Shown: positions 12,961-25,862, numbered from the stretch's first letter. The stretch is 64,000 nt of DNA from Pyxicephalus adspersus (GCF_032062135.1 NC_092859.1:48241962-48305961), one strand, 5' to 3'. Program-made: numbers and translations. The notes: generated by a model from the sequence alone, not told the origin.

Positions 12961-13610
12961 ATTAACCACTGCAACAGAGATGAACGTCGGACACCGTTAA
13001 AGTCCATGTTGGGAAATATGGATCCCTTCATAGATAAAGTTGAAGTGAGCACCCCAGGTATGGTATTATGTTATTAAGTATGTTATTTTCTGGATCATCA
13101 GGAAAAAAGAGGAAAAAAATGCAGTCAGCACATCTAAGCACTGGTAGAATACATTTTTGTTTTGGATGTAGATGCGCTTTAAGACAGAGGTTGGAAAGCA
13201 AAGATTGGCTATAATTATAGTATTGAATGTTTTCCTGAACCTTAGATATCTCGGGAATTTTTAAAAGATAAAATTCTATTCAATTTTGACTTTTTGGTTA
13301 CCATTCAGTCTAACACTGAACATGAAGCTGCTAAAGCCAAAGCTGAAATATCTATTCTGTTTATTTTTTCTGTTTATTTACTTTAGCATGTTCACTGTGA
13401 GCATGTGTGCACTACAGATGAGCTAAATTAGTTTAGACTAATGACTGCCTCCAATTGTGTAAATGGTGCTGCAAAATAAAATAGAAGAGATCGATAAGAA
13501 GACAAATCAGGTACTTACAGAGCTAACTGTATTAATTGTTGCTTGGTTTTATTTTATCTTTAATGTCCCAGCAAATGTTAATCTTCCTGTAAACCAATCT
13601 GTATAAAATT
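12961..13610. other. Intron with no clear feature
   Basis: The part around 12960-13060 may be LINE 5' leader sequence, but I cannot show it. Confidence 0.4.
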
Positions 13611-13619
13611 TTTCTGTAT

Positions 13620-14070
13620 GTAGATTTTCATTTACCTCATCCCCGCCTGAAAAAAGGAATGCAGGGCCTGGATCGGGCCATTTGTAATTGTGTTGCTGCA
13701 GAATTGCAGCTCTGATAGGGTTCCAAGTCTGGAGTGTCCTGGAAGGAATGGTTGGGCCAGGCACTCCCCCTTTTCCAAACCAGAAAATGAGGGGTGTTGC
13801 AGCCTGAGGCCAGGTGGCTCTGGTGAAGAGGCTATGTAGCCGGTGTGCTGGGAGAGCCAAGAAGGTCTCCCAAAGTTGAGGTCTGTGAGACCTGTAGAGA
13901 GAGCCAGAAGTCTAAAACTGGTGTTTTTTAAAATCATGCTGTGATGGCTGTGATTCCCTTCTAGGGTAAACCCTGGATGTGGCTTTTTTTGTGCTGTTTT
14001 TCTGAATAAAAATGGGCAGAGAACCCTGAACTTGAACTGGAGCCTGAAATACCCCTTTACAGTGAGTGCA
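13620..14070 (+). repeat. Possible solo LTR or LTR fragment
   Basis: This segment is richer in G+C than its surroundings. It holds a polyadenylation-like CTGAATAAAAATGGG followed by a CTGAACTTGAACTGG segment, an arrangement recalling Ty3/Gypsy LTRs of frogs. No primer-binding site, TG/CA ends or target duplication were confirmed. The minus-strand frames here have no recognised domain. Confidence 0.3.
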
Positions 14071-15855
14071 TATGAAGCAAATTCCTAGCAAAATCTCTAA
14101 AATACAGTCCAAATACTAAGATCCTTTGTAAATTTGAATATGTTAATGTAATCTTAATACCATTATATTTATATATATATATTGCAGATCCTGGTGTTAT
14201 GTTCATCATTCAGGCATTTAATATAGGGTGACAACACTCTGATCTATTCTATTCAACACTCTGATCTATTCAATTATGAGCCAGAACTAACTAATTAGTC
14301 AGTCACCCCCTAACATAGTCTTACAATGGAGACTACAAGTGGTCATTTTATCATACTTTAAGCAGGGATCTGCTGTTTACTGTTTGATGCAGTCAGAAAA
14401 CCCACCATGAGAAATGCCATTTGGCCATCACTAGATTGCATGCAGGTAGACTGAAAGTAAGAAGAGTGAAAGTGAGGCTGCTGGGGGCAAAAAGTAGTAA
14501 GATAAACTTTAATTAAAAATGCAATTTTTTATGATACAGTGCTTTAGAAAATGAAATGTCATGTTAGGATTTCAATGTGTTTGCAATTATCAAAAATTAT
14601 ACAACACAGCTCTGGATGGAAGTTAAGGACCTTTGAGTAAGAGGATACTATGATGTTGCATGCAAAGATAAGAAGCAACAAAATTGTACTGTAACTGGGA
14701 TTATATAGAGCATTTCAAGAGATCCCTTTCCAAACACACATACATTGTGAAGAACAATGTGATTATAACACATACATAGAGACCTTCCAAAATCTAAAAA
14801 TATCTCCTAATAACAACACCTTTATAACTGTTATTTGAAAAATTAAATTTTTATTTTACTCATTATATACTACTTATGCAAGAAGAATCCGACAAATTAA
14901 GTTTGTCCTAATTTCATAAAATCTAATTAAAATGATCTCAGTTGCTTTGAACATTCTACACTACAAATTATCTAAGTAGTTGGGTACACTATTTTATTTC
15001 TTAACCAACAATAAACATCAATGATAAATAAAATTAATCTTCAAATCACACTTGCTTTGCTTATCAGAAAGGTTGTAGCAAACAGAGAAATTACAGTTTT
15101 CAGCCCACTCTAAAATGATAAGTGTTACAGGAAAACATTTGATTATCATTGACATTTTAGGGTTGTTTATTGCACTGAACTGATTAAAATCACTGGTATT
15201 TTCCTGAAAAGCCTTATTTATAAAGCTTTTAACATTAGAATCTCTTTTAAGACATTGAAAGGATCATGGCAAAAAAAGTATCAAAGTCGCTATTAAAATA
15301 TTCTAGATAAAAATAATGAAAAAATAATAATAATTAGAAGCAAGTCAGTTCCTCGTTACAATATTCCAATTCATACTGGGGTGACATATTCTGGTTCTGG
15401 AAATACTATACTGGATTCCCCATTTGTTGTGCTACAAACAGCTCCAATCTGTCTGCCTGTCAAGCTATGGACAAGCTTCTGTTCAAATTGAATGGCAGTC
15501 AAGGCACACGTGCCAATAGTGATCAAAGGATTTCAGGCAGAAGCTGTGCAATGTCAGGAAGAGTGTATATGAACCCTAAAATCTATTTTTCAATATTTTT
15601 CGCATTATGCTTTGCTGTATAAAGTTTTCTTCAACTGGTACTTTTTTTTGCAAATCAATTGTAAAGTTTCCTAGCTCTGACAATAGATTATGCCTTCAAC
15701 AGCATTTTCTATTGCAGGCTGACAACACCAAAGATATGTATACTCATAAAGAGAGAGAAATGTAAGAAAGCAGGTCCATGATAATAAATGTACTAAACAG
15801 ATTAAGGTTTAGCATATGTTATGTACTTGTTCATGTCTCCGCTGAATCATTTGAT
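14071..15855. other. AT-rich intron; short tandem duplication at 14238-14275
   Basis: The unit CACTCTGATCTATTC occurs twice in a row at 14238-14275. Otherwise nothing recognised. Confidence 0.6.
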
Positions 15856-16430
15856 GTTTGCTGGAAACAGAGGCCTGAAGATGGGCGAGTAGAAGTAGGT
15901 TAGGCGAAAGGCCGTCATGACTAAAGGTGAAAGAGAAGCAAGGGTTAGGAATACAGGGGGAGGGGGGGGTCAAGTGCGGGTCAAGAGGTGAGGATTGGTG
16001 GAGTTGGGGGGGGTTTGAAGGATGTGGCCGCTTGAGGTCCTCGGGGCAGTAATGTTGGTTTTGTGTAATTATGAAGTGTGGAGACCCATCTTAGGTATGG
16101 CACCCTCCTAGATAGAAGATGGGGCAACAGAAAAGAGACTGGTGTTTGTGAGTAGAAAGAAGAAGTAGGAGCCCCCAATGGCTGTTGGTGGGGAATGCTC
16201 TGAGGACCTGCTAGGTAATAGTCAGACATGTTATATTAAAATGTGTTGTTATAGTTATAAAAGTTGTTAAAGTTATAAGTGATTTTATGTTAAGGCATTT
16301 TAAGATTTTGGTAATATTAATATCCCATACGATGGAGATGTGCCTTTATTTACTTTGGATTATGAGGGGGCTAAGCAGGTGAGTGAGAGTTTTAAGAGGT
16401 AGCGGATCTCTGAGCTACCTTAGTCATGTG
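15856..16430 (+). mobile_element. Possible Penelope-like element 3' relic
   Basis: GGCCTGAAGATGGGCGAG followed by GGCGAAAGGCCGTCATGAC resembles the CTGATGA...GAAACGCGTC order of Penelope terminal regions, with one change in the first box (CTGAAGA). The sequence to about 16430 is G-rich and unlike the flanking intron. No coding remnant is seen. Confidence 0.35.
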
Positions 16431-18800
16431 ACATTTTTCTTTGAGTAACTTATTTTCAGAATTACTCTTTGTATAATCTTTGTTTTGCAACATTTCTCTC
16501 TTTCAAGTAGCCAGTCTAAAACCAATGTATCCCCCATACCCCTATTGTGAATAGCAGCATGAACTAGGTATTCAGCATTTTGTGGGAATATTGGAAAAAA
16601 TCCAGGTAAAGGTAGGTACTGTATATTTAATAACCTTCCCCACACAAGCAATGCCTTATAGGGAATCTACATTTACATATACCAACATACACCCTCCTAT
16701 TCACTAGCCTATACCTGTGAACAGCAATGGGTATTGACATCAAAAAGCAATGCTGCTGACCATAATCCAATTTTTATAAATATCCTAATTTGTTTAAAAG
16801 TGCATTTTTTGGGAACATTTTTTTAACCTTCCAATTACTTTGAAAACCCGGTAACTTTACTATTGTTTCTTATTCACTGTATGCAAATAGCAAAGACCTT
16901 TGTTTGTTCCGGCCCACTTCTTCTTGCCCACCTTTTTACTGGCCTAACATTGCATCACTATGTAATAATACAGTTAACGCACTGAAGCCAATGGCCACAG
17001 ACTTTGATTGCTGTTGGCATAACAAATCTTCAGAGAACCCAGGAAGCTTTAGGTGGTACTGGAGACATCATGTAGTCACCTAGAGGTGTCTGCTATTCAA
17101 AGTAAGTGACACTTCAAAAAGCTAATTTATCAATAATTAATTTAGAGTAAAATTATAAGGTACATTTAATTAATTAGTTATTTTGTTTTAGTGTTTATTT
17201 TCAATTTTCAAATGTTTTGAAATAGTTGCTTTCTATCTACTTCCATTTTGTAATTGAATAGGGTTTAATCAAAAAGGTGAGGAATTTCTTCAGTTTTGTA
17301 TGCAATGGGCATCTTCTAGTAAAAAAATGAAACAATATAAAAGAGCACTAAAGCTTAAACTATAAAAATCAATTACATTTCTGTAATCACGTCAGTTTTT
17401 GTTGATTAGTTGTTAAGGGTTACTTTACTTTGCAGAGTCTTCCTGATAGATTTTAGTACAGTTTATCAGAGCATGTCAAACTGCACCTTAAAGCACAAGC
17501 CTGACTTGTGTGTAACAGAAGCTTTAAGTAGCATGAAGGCATATGATTAATTTATAGAAAAGAAAGTTTGTTCATTATCAGCTGTTTGCCAGGGATATTG
17601 CCAAGTTCTGCTACTGCAGCTGTCATTCTCTGCTTGCAGTGCTTCTGGAGGCCTAACAAGTCATCATTAACTTGAAGCAAAGACTTTCTCAATATGTAAA
17701 TATCCCTTTAATCTGCAGTACACATTTCAGGCAAACAAAATCAGATCCACAATCTGCACGTTGTATTGGCATACATTAACAGCTACAAAAAGGAGAACAC
17801 ATCTTGTTTACTTTCAGTGAGATCTGCATATTTCCAGAAGCTTAAAAGTTGAAATGGCCAATTCAGTTCTATACTATACAAACACTTGGAAGCAAGAAAT
17901 AAGTGTTGTAATTATATGCCTCACTAGGATGCTGGAGTACATACTGTGGTTTTATTTAGGATTACATGATAATGCTTCTGTTATTTTCCTACTGAAAATA
18001 TGTATACTCTCAGTGGCTAAGAAACATTGTATTGCTTTTTTGAGAAGATACAATTTGATATGCAGTGATCCATACTGACTGATCAAAATGTGTTCAAGTG
18101 ATTTGATTATAGCAAGCTAAATTCAGTTTGGTTTATGAGTTTTTGCATCTTGCACACCCATTACTTAATGCCTTGCCAAAACTAACTAAAACTAAACTAA
18201 AGCCAAGTTTTTGTATTAAACAATAGCTTAATGCAAAATAATTACAGTTTTTTTTTAACAGGCTGCGCACCAGATTTTTTAGCAGGCATAAAACTATATT
18301 CTTTAACACCCAAAATCTAAACAAGGATATCCCAGACACAACAAAAAAGTAACTTTCTGTTTTATATTTTAAGGAAGAAAAACAAAATAGAAAGGTGTGG
18401 AAATACAAATTTCCCAAAACATACACAAATTTGTGTGTATAGTTACCAACTGTTCTCAACAAATGCAAAAATAAAGTGTTTAAAATGTGGCAATAAGATA
18501 AGGAAGGGTAAGTGCCTTTACCTTATTGTTGGTGATAGAATTGTGCACCTGAAAAGATGACAGTTCCAGTACCACCCCAAAGTGCACTGTTACAGGTTTA
18601 TACAGGGTGCAGCCATGACTGGATAAATAACACATTCTCATATACATATTGTTATACTTACTGCCTGTACGTACCTTAAAGGACACTAAATTCTATTTTG
18701 CTGCTTCTTCAATTCTGCCAATTAAATGCCAATGTAGGAAATACTTTTTACACTGGTAGAACTGAAGAAGCAGCTTGAAAAGGCTGTAAAACAAGTTCAA
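16431..18800. other. AT-rich intron with no recognised feature
   Basis: No repeat, conserved peptide or structured element found. Frames at 16424-16651, 17854-18078 and 18133-18468 lack any domain. Confidence 0.55.
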
Positions 18801-19283
18801 TACTGGTTGTCCCCGGGTTAAGGACATCCGACATACAGATGACTCCTAAATACGAACGGGGCTTCCCTGCTTGTTTGTGTGCAGGATGAAGGCTTGAAGG
18901 GAGGAGGGGGAAGGTTTGCATGACTTGAAGAAGAAACCTTTTGCTAAAACACAGCTGAGACTGAGCCCTTCTGCAAGCTTTTGTAACTATTTAATGTCCA
19001 AGACAGACTCTGGTGCTGTTTTTTTTTTTGCATATCAAAGCACAGTTTGCTCCAGAAGTTAATGAAATAGGCTCCATAATTATTTTTTTTCTTTGTTTGT
19101 GATTAGCTCACAGTGAGGATTTTATACAGTAACTGACACCTTGCTACCTAATAATATGTTGAGACAAACATCTGTCCTAATTGCATGTAATAAAATAATG
19201 TACCTGTTCCGACTTACATACAAATTTAACCTAAGAACAAACTTACAGTCCCTATCTCGTATGTATTCCGGGGACTACCTGTA
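18801..19283. mobile_element. Non-autonomous TIR DNA transposon
   Basis: The left end reads TACTGGTTGTCCCCGGG and the right end, reverse-complemented, TACAGGTAGTCCCCGGAA. Further in, ACTTACATACAAATTTAACC near the right end mirrors GACATACAGATGACTCCTAA near the left. The interior (about 480 bases in all) has no coding frame. The TACAGGTAGTCCCCGG terminus is one I associate with a widespread amphibian repeat; superfamily not determined because no clear target duplication is visible. Confidence 0.75.
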
Positions 19284-19574
19284 TTATAAAAACAAGTACA
19301 GTTGAATGTGACTAACTACTACTAGCTGCACAATAACCTGGATAAATGAATATTTTTACAAACCTATATACGGTATATTACTTTTTATTTATTGCAACAG
19401 CGGGTGGGGTCACGCTTTAAAGACTTTTATGCATTTTTATCATTGAGTAGAGTGGCCACAGAATGATAACCGAATGTATCAATTAGAACAATGCATTTTT
19501 CCTTGACATAATAGAGAAGGTACTTTGGAGTTGACAAAGACAACCTGGATTCCTAGGTACAGTTGTTCATTCTT

Positions 19575-19885
19575 TTCTTAAAGTGGAACTAAACTCAATG
19601 GTGGGAGGTGACACTGTCGTAATCAGCAAGAACTCACAGCATACTTGCCAATTATGGCACATACTTACCCAAGTGCAATCGCACTGCAGTGATGACAGGT
19701 CTAGGGCCTATCATGACTGCATCCTTGGAAGGGGTTATCTTTACTGCTTGCTCCACAACGGACTATGTGAAGACGAAAATCCTTCAGCCATCGCATGTAA
19801 CTCATGTGCAGCTGGTTCATGCATTTTTCTAAAAAAAATTGCACTTCTAAAAGACATTGCATGTTTCTTTTGTCAATAAGTGCCA
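19575..19885. repeat. Dispersed frog-type repeat beginning AAAGTGGAACTAAACTC
   Basis: The opening AAAGTGGAACTAAACTCA matches the opening of the element at 63558 (AAAGAGGAACTAAACTCA). The body is G+C-richer than the intron and has an ACATACTTACCCAAG segment like the ACACTTACC of the other copy. The frames through it are not convincing genes. Confidence 0.55.
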
Positions 19886-22800
19886 CCTCTTGGTGACTGT
19901 TTGTTTAGATACACGTTACCACTATAACATATGTTATGATAAAGCTATATAATAGAATAAAATCCACCTCAGGGGCTGCAGAGAAATTCAATAACTTGGT
20001 GAAGACTTCATCTCAATGAGGGTAAGCTCCAAGTCAAAAAGGTTCTGTAATCACATATTATTCTGGTGGGTTAAGCTACGGGACTAACTACTATGATCAA
20101 AACCATGATCTGGTTAGGACTTCTTTTATTGTTACTAACAAAACATGTTTAAAAAGTTGAATTAGGAAATTAATTAAATATTAGCCAGATATAAGCTCAG
20201 ATCAGGTATTATAAGATTTTTTTTTCTTGCTTGCTTGCTAATTTCTTGCAGTATATTTCCAGTGGAAGAAAACACCGCTTTTATGTGTGTCATTTCGGTT
20301 CCTTTTGAGGCTGAGAGTTCAACTCTATTAGTTCTCAATGTACCATAACTGCATAAGGAAGTATGAAGAATCTGAGCTCAACAGTAAACATTCTACTCAG
20401 GAATTTCATGATAAAATTTACTTTTAAGAGCCAGCTATAAATAAATTTAACAATGAATTGAGCAATGTAGCAATGGAGTCAACGTCTATCAGTGCAGTGT
20501 TTGTAGAGAGTTCCGATTATGTGCGTCAGACTAGGGTATACGACAAAACAACATTTGTTTAATAGACTACAAAAGCATCTGTTGCATTTTAAATGCAAAA
20601 TACATGGTTTATGCTTGTTTAAATTCGCTCCTGGTTAAGGCCATCCTGATTAAGTAGTTATTAAAAGACCTAGCTGAAAGCAACAACATGCAATAATTTA
20701 TATGCAGATAAAAGTATTTCTGGAGTTTTCAAAGCAGCTTCACATAACAAAACCTATTAAAAATTAAATGTTTTATGATTACATATTGGATGATTTTGAT
20801 GTTTTCTGGCAAGTCATATTTCGCACTCTTGAAATTGCACTTGCCGATTCAACCAAACTTAATAATCGCTTAAAGCTGAGCTCAAGGGGGATAGAAATTA
20901 TCACAAAAATAGCTCTTTAATTAAAAAATTCTAATTGGTGGTATTACTAAATTGTTTCATTTTTTATGGATCAGGAAAAATGCTTGCGCATATCAGACAT
21001 TTCTGAAAACCATAAATCACTTTTATTTTCATCGCTAGTTCCAAAGTTTTGCTTAGAATGGAACTGGACTCAAAAAAAGAGGGTCAAATTTATTTAAAAA
21101 AATGAAAAACACCAGAAAACTCTCTCACTCCACAAGAAATTCTGCATGAAATGTAGAGATTTCTCTACATGTCCTTCTTCAATACCAACTGAAAAGATGG
21201 GAGGAGGGGTGGGGGTGAACAAAAATAGAAGAAGGGCATTATAACTATATTCAAATCTAGATGAACATAATTGTCTAGAGTTTATTTTCAGACAACTGTA
21301 ACACATTTTTCTGTTGATAAGAATATGTGTTATAGTTGGGACAATCAGCAAGATTCAGTATTCCAGGGTGAATATATATATTCACCCTGCAGTAGATGTG
21401 AAAACACTGTCCTTTTGAAAGCTGTAGGATCACCTACACCTACTGTTTGATGTAACTTATAGCAGTAAACAAAATCACATTTATTACGTGTCCATGTGTA
21501 ATTTGTAAGTTGTATACGTTGAACCTTGAACATTATTTCTTTTGTTTAGAACAGCCAAGGATTGGAAGGGCTACCCTTACTTCCTATCTTGCAGACAACC
21601 CTTTTACCAGACTAGAAAATTTGCAAAAAGAACACACAGCAACAAACATGTGATAGAGGGTTTAGTGATCTCCTACTCTGCTAAAACAAAATGCATCTCT
21701 GTCTCTTTTGCTGTTTTTCCCTCATTTTCTGTTTGGTAAAATAAAAATGGCCGCTTAAAGTGACTTTCAACAAAAATTTTCTGTTTGTGGATCAAATAGA
21801 TTTAATATAAAACATAAGTGCATTGAATATTTTGAACACAGATATTTTTTGCTAAATTTCAAACTTGTTTCTTTATAAACAGACCCTCAAGGCAATGTTC
21901 ACAATGGCGGTGAGGTTTTTCTACAAGTAGCTTTTACCCACTGTAACTGCACAAAGAATTAAAGGGGGCAGCAGGGAACAGTACAGCATTGTTCACTCTC
22001 TGTCAAATTTGCAGATGCAGGTATTTTAGGAACCAGTGCTTCTGTGCGAGTGACCAAGCAGTTGAGAACCATAAGGACTCAATCCTGAGGCAGGTCTGAA
22101 ACTGGCCTATGTGTTTGGGTTCAGATTCCTAAAGAGAATATGAAGTAAAGAAGAAAAAACAAAACTGAAAAAAGAAAGTTGATCATCTAATAATTGTAAG
22201 GAACACAACAAAGGAAGGCCTAAACTAAAAGAAAGAGGGCTTCTACAGCCACATGGATATACAAAAAGGTATAATCAAGATCACCTCAACGCAATGGTTT
22301 TGATCTTTCTCAAGCTGGGGATAAACATAGGACTAGAAAAACATAGTAATGGAGGAGCAAGGCATATTCTGGCTTTTCTGTTCCATGCTGGGAGTACTTT
22401 AGGGTGGAAAATCAATTTAAAGAAGTAACCTAAATTAATTTTAGAGATTTAAAATATTAACCCTATTAATACTTATCCACAGCATGCAAATTCATGTTTG
22501 TGATCCAAAGGTACTGAAGTCAGATATAGCTAGGCAACTAGTAGTAGACTCTGTTTTTATGTCAAAGTAATTTTAAAAATATAACCTAAAGCAAAACTTT
22601 TTTTTTAAATATTTGGTAAAACCAATTTCAAGTTTTTATCTCTGTGTTATTGTTAGGGAGATTCACTCTCCCTGATCACCAATACCACTGGGTATAAAAG
22701 TGAGGTTAAATCCAAAAAAAAGTTGCCACAGGAATAGTCAAAGTTCTGATGACAAGTGTCTGAGATAGGATTTTCCTTATGTTTGAAAAAAGGTCCTTCC

Positions 22801-22900
22801 ATTTCCTGTAGAGCCTACAGAATAGGAATAAAATTTATATATTTTTTTTAAATGTTGCAAAAAAAAAGGAGTTTTATCCTTCCATAGTTTTTTAAAATAA
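19886..22900. other. AT-rich intron; perfect 26-base palindrome at 21364-21389
   Basis: Apart from the palindrome (CAGGGTGAATATA and its exact complement), no recognisable feature is present. The frames at 21094-21739 are chance. Confidence 0.6.
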
Positions 22901-22904
22901 AAAT

Positions 22905-23200
22905 GTGCTTAAATATACTTTAGGGCTGAAATTTCCTGAAAGAAAAATGCACTTACCTTTACCAATGACAAGCCCTCAGCCTGTTCACAAACCGAGCCCA
23001 GTGAGTCCCACTCTGGCTCAGCTCCCCAATTCTTCATGGTGCACACCGTTGCAACTGGTGTGTCCAACGCTACCAATGCTTCTTTCTTCCGGGTTCTTCT
23101 CACATCACCAGAACTAGCACTGTGCCTCCTGGGATATGTGACAAAAGTATCCCAGAAGGCTACGAGTTTTCCCTTAAGTCTTTTCCACTACTAGGAAGAG
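22905..23200. repeat. Dispersed frog-type repeat with CACTTACCTTTACC module
   Basis: GC-richer block with TGCACTTACCTTTACC, AACCGAGCCCAGTGAG and GCCTCCTGGGATATGTGACA. I recall similar order in a common frog repeat; it also resembles the ACACTTACC module at 63600. Two overlapping frames on opposite strands are by-products of its composition. Confidence 0.45.
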
Positions 23201-23214
23201 GGGGGGCTCCCAAA

Positions 23215-23960
23215 AATAAAAAAATGATTCGTTTATAATAATTTCTAAAAGTAGGCCCATGGCTGAAAATTATAAGTGAAAGACCACATGACAGGGTGAG
23301 GGGGAAAGGCATGGACTAGGGGGGATGGTATGATTTAAATTTATTGGTCAAGTTGACATGGTGTGACCAAAGGTGGGAGGGGTCAAAGGTCAGCCTTTAG
23401 GAGGAGGACTGAGGGGGGGAGAGGTTATTAATTTTGGAAAGCTGACAAGAAAATTTTCCACCCACCCTCCCCTAGGGTTTTTTTGTTTTGTCACTGTTTG
23501 TCATGCCAGCATGGCGGTTTTGATGGTCCATGAGAGTGGAGTTCAATGCATTGAAGGCAGCAGGGGTGGGAACCCATCAGGGTATTGGTTTCCGGATAAG
23601 GGGGTCTCACAGCACACTGGGTTTGTTGTGAGGCCTGGTAAGAGCCAAGGGATACCTGAAAATTGTCCCCGAGGCAGTGTGGTAGTGGCTGGGGGCCTCT
23701 GGTGGTTAAACAGATGGATCTCAAAGTCAGGTAAATGGATGGTACTTTTTGGTACTGAATTGTTTTTGTATACTGTTGGTGGAGAGTGTTTTGTTACTGT
23801 TACTGTTTGGTTGTTAATAAATATTTGTTAATATTAATAAAAAGTCTGCTATGGCCAGTTTTACCCAAAAAGCATATTGTGTAAAGAGTGTTTATTAAAA
23901 TAAGGTCAAGAGGTCACTAAAAGGTTCAGGGGGTGGTAAGCTTTACCCTAGTCAAGGGTA
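23215..23960 (+). repeat. Possible solo LTR
   Basis: A G-rich leader (23290-23420) is followed by a C-rich tract (CCACCCACCCTCCCC), a central unique part, then a T-rich region with AATAAATATTTG and TTAATAAAAAG signals near 23815-23845 and a terminal GGTCAAGAGGTCAC segment. This order (U3, polyadenylation signal, R/U5) suits an LTR, but boundaries and target duplication were not established. The 152-codon plus frame at 23373 has no known domain. Confidence 0.35.
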
Positions 23961-24490
23961 ATGCTAAAGGTGTGATCATAGGTCTGCTTTAGGTTAATGT
24001 TTTTTTCACTTTGATACTAGTCTCCAAACAAAAAACAAAACTAAAAGTTGGCTTCTTCAAATTAACAGAAGCAAAGCCTGCGAAAGTATAAATTATGCTG
24101 AACACTACAGCAGCTGTCAAGCCAATGTACACCTAGGGCATGCTTACCTTTCAATATTCCACTACAACAAAAATTAATTAGGCATTTGAAACATTGTTTT
24201 GGAGAAAGGGTTTACTAAATAGACATCATGATGGTTGTATGTATTTGTAATTGAAATATAGTAGGCATTTTATTCTCCCTGTGTTTTGCAATTCATTTAA
24301 CAATTAATAACGAATGCTATCAAAGCACTTTGTTTATTATGTACAAAGATAAGACTATTGGAATAAAGTACACTATTAGGTGAACTAGCAATGGCTATGC
24401 AAACAATCATGATCAATTTGCCATTTGTGTGGAAATGCTACCAGAGTGGCAAAATCCAAGAAAAAATGTATATATAGAACCTGTAGATCT

Positions 24491-24560
24491 GTTAGCTGCA
24501 TTTGTTTCCATTTTAGGCCACCTTTAGATGTGGTAGCTGCATTTGTTTTCATTTTAGGCT
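24491..24560. repeat. Short tandem direct repeat
   Basis: TAGCTGCATTTGTTTCCATT recurs 40 bases later with one C-to-T change, each copy followed by TTAGGC. Confidence 0.85.
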
Positions 24561-24702
24561 TTTTGTTTTCCTTATTTTCACATGGTGATCTGGCAAGTAA
24601 CATACTTCTTGTCATATGGTGACAATAATATAGTAGTGAGGTGTTCAGAAAGAGAATTAGGAACAATGTAAATGGACACCTGTGCACAAGGTGCTTTTGT
24701 CA

Positions 24703-24777
24703 GTGATTGGCTGCAGAAAGGGAAATCCTGATGATGCTTGAGCCTTCATCTGGGTTTTCCTTTTTTCAGCCAATCAC
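24703..24777. repeat. Hairpin-forming inverted repeat
   Basis: GTGATTGGCTGCAGAAAGG pairs with the complementary CCTTTTTTCAGCCAATCAC; the arms run about 32 bases with a short loop. It probably belongs to a miniature element extending to about 24915, whose right part is shared with 45264-45300. Confidence 0.8.
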
Positions 24778-24869
24778 GAAGCACTAGAGGTGAATGGGGA
24801 GACATGTCCTTTTTTGCCCTCTAGTACCTGTGGATCCCACACTGTCAGGAGTCCCACAGCTGTACTTAT

Positions 24870-24912
24870 GTCATGAATGCAGCCGTGGGAATCATCCTTT
24901 CATTGTGGGATA
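24870..24912 (+). repeat. Module shared with 45264-45300
   Basis: GAATGCAGCCGTGGGAATCA occurs identically at 45273, followed in both places by TCCT. It marks a dispersed element family otherwise not delimited. Confidence 0.8.
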
Positions 24913-25590
24913 ACCTGTAAAAAAAATGTAACAGTTACACAAAATACACACATTTAATAAATGACTTTAACATTAAAGCCTGGTCTTAAGTTTTACACAT
25001 ATTTTTAACCCTTTCAGTGAATAAGTAAGGGGTTTTATGTACCCCTGTACTCATTCCTTTAAAGGGTTTAAAATAAAACTTATATAAACTTGTTTGTAAA
25101 ATCGTAGCAAATCGCAGTAAAACGCATCATAGGCATTTATAGGAGTTTTTTTGAAATTAAAGTGTTTCTCAGCATAGTTACAAGGGTGCAGTTAAAAAAA
25201 AAAACAAAAACAAAACAAAAAGCAGCTGTGGTGGAAGTCTCAAAACTTGAAGCAGACAGCAACAGTGAACAGTGATTCTCTGTCGGGTTAATTTTGGCTA
25301 GAGGATGCTGTCAGGATTGGTTGAACTGAAATAATCGGAGAATTCGCCAAAGAAGCTAACTTGTTTAACTGGCTCTGTGTGTAATGAAGTGAATAGTTTA
25401 ATTATCAGACTGGTCTTCTTCAGAGCCTTTAGTGGTGAGGATGTTGCACTTCAGGCTGATACCAACTTGCCGCTATTTAGATACACATCTAAACATGTTT
25501 AGAAATTGAGGGTAGTAAACAGATCAGGTTGACAACAGGGGGTCCGGGAGATCAGGTAAGGTTCTTCCCATAGTTCATGAGTTGAAGTAA
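24913..25590. other. Intron with no recognised feature
   Basis: Contains an A-rich run at 25193-25220 only. Confidence 0.5.
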
Positions 25591-25595
25591 TGCAG

Positions 25596-25601
25596 GATAT
25601 A

Positions 25602-25635
<34 letters not shown>
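25596..25635. repeat. (TA)n microsatellite
   Basis: AT dinucleotide run with one TTT interruption near its left end. Confidence 0.95.
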
Positions 25636-25636
<1 letters not shown>

Positions 25637-25639
25637 TCA

Positions 25640-25862
25640 AAACAGTATCTGTTCTTGACAAACCACAAATTGGAAGGCCTGCTACTACCACCACCAATGA
25701 AAACACTAAACTCCTGGAGCAGGCGTTTGCGCAAAGGCAGGGGAAGTCCATCCAGAGCGCTGCACTGAATCTCTGCATCAACAAAAGCTCGATTTAGTGG
25801 TTGCTTCCTAGAGTAATAAAGCTCTACCCAGACCGACTTCAGGTTGTTCAAAAACTTCAAGA
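25640..25862 (-). other. Unrecognised open stretch of about 73 codons
   Basis: The minus-strand frame contains LKSVWVELYYSRKQPLNRAF, then LDGLPLPLRKRLLQEF, and a GGGSSRPSNLW stretch. Composition is more protein-like than most chance frames here, but I do not recognise a family, and it runs into the TA microsatellite. It may be a fragment of a transposon or processed gene, or chance. No splice sites were identified. Confidence 0.2.

Noticed and set aside
23373..23831. 152-codon plus-strand frame
   Set aside because: No recognisable domain, overlaps an LTR-like segment with poly(A) signals, and the opposite strand is also open.
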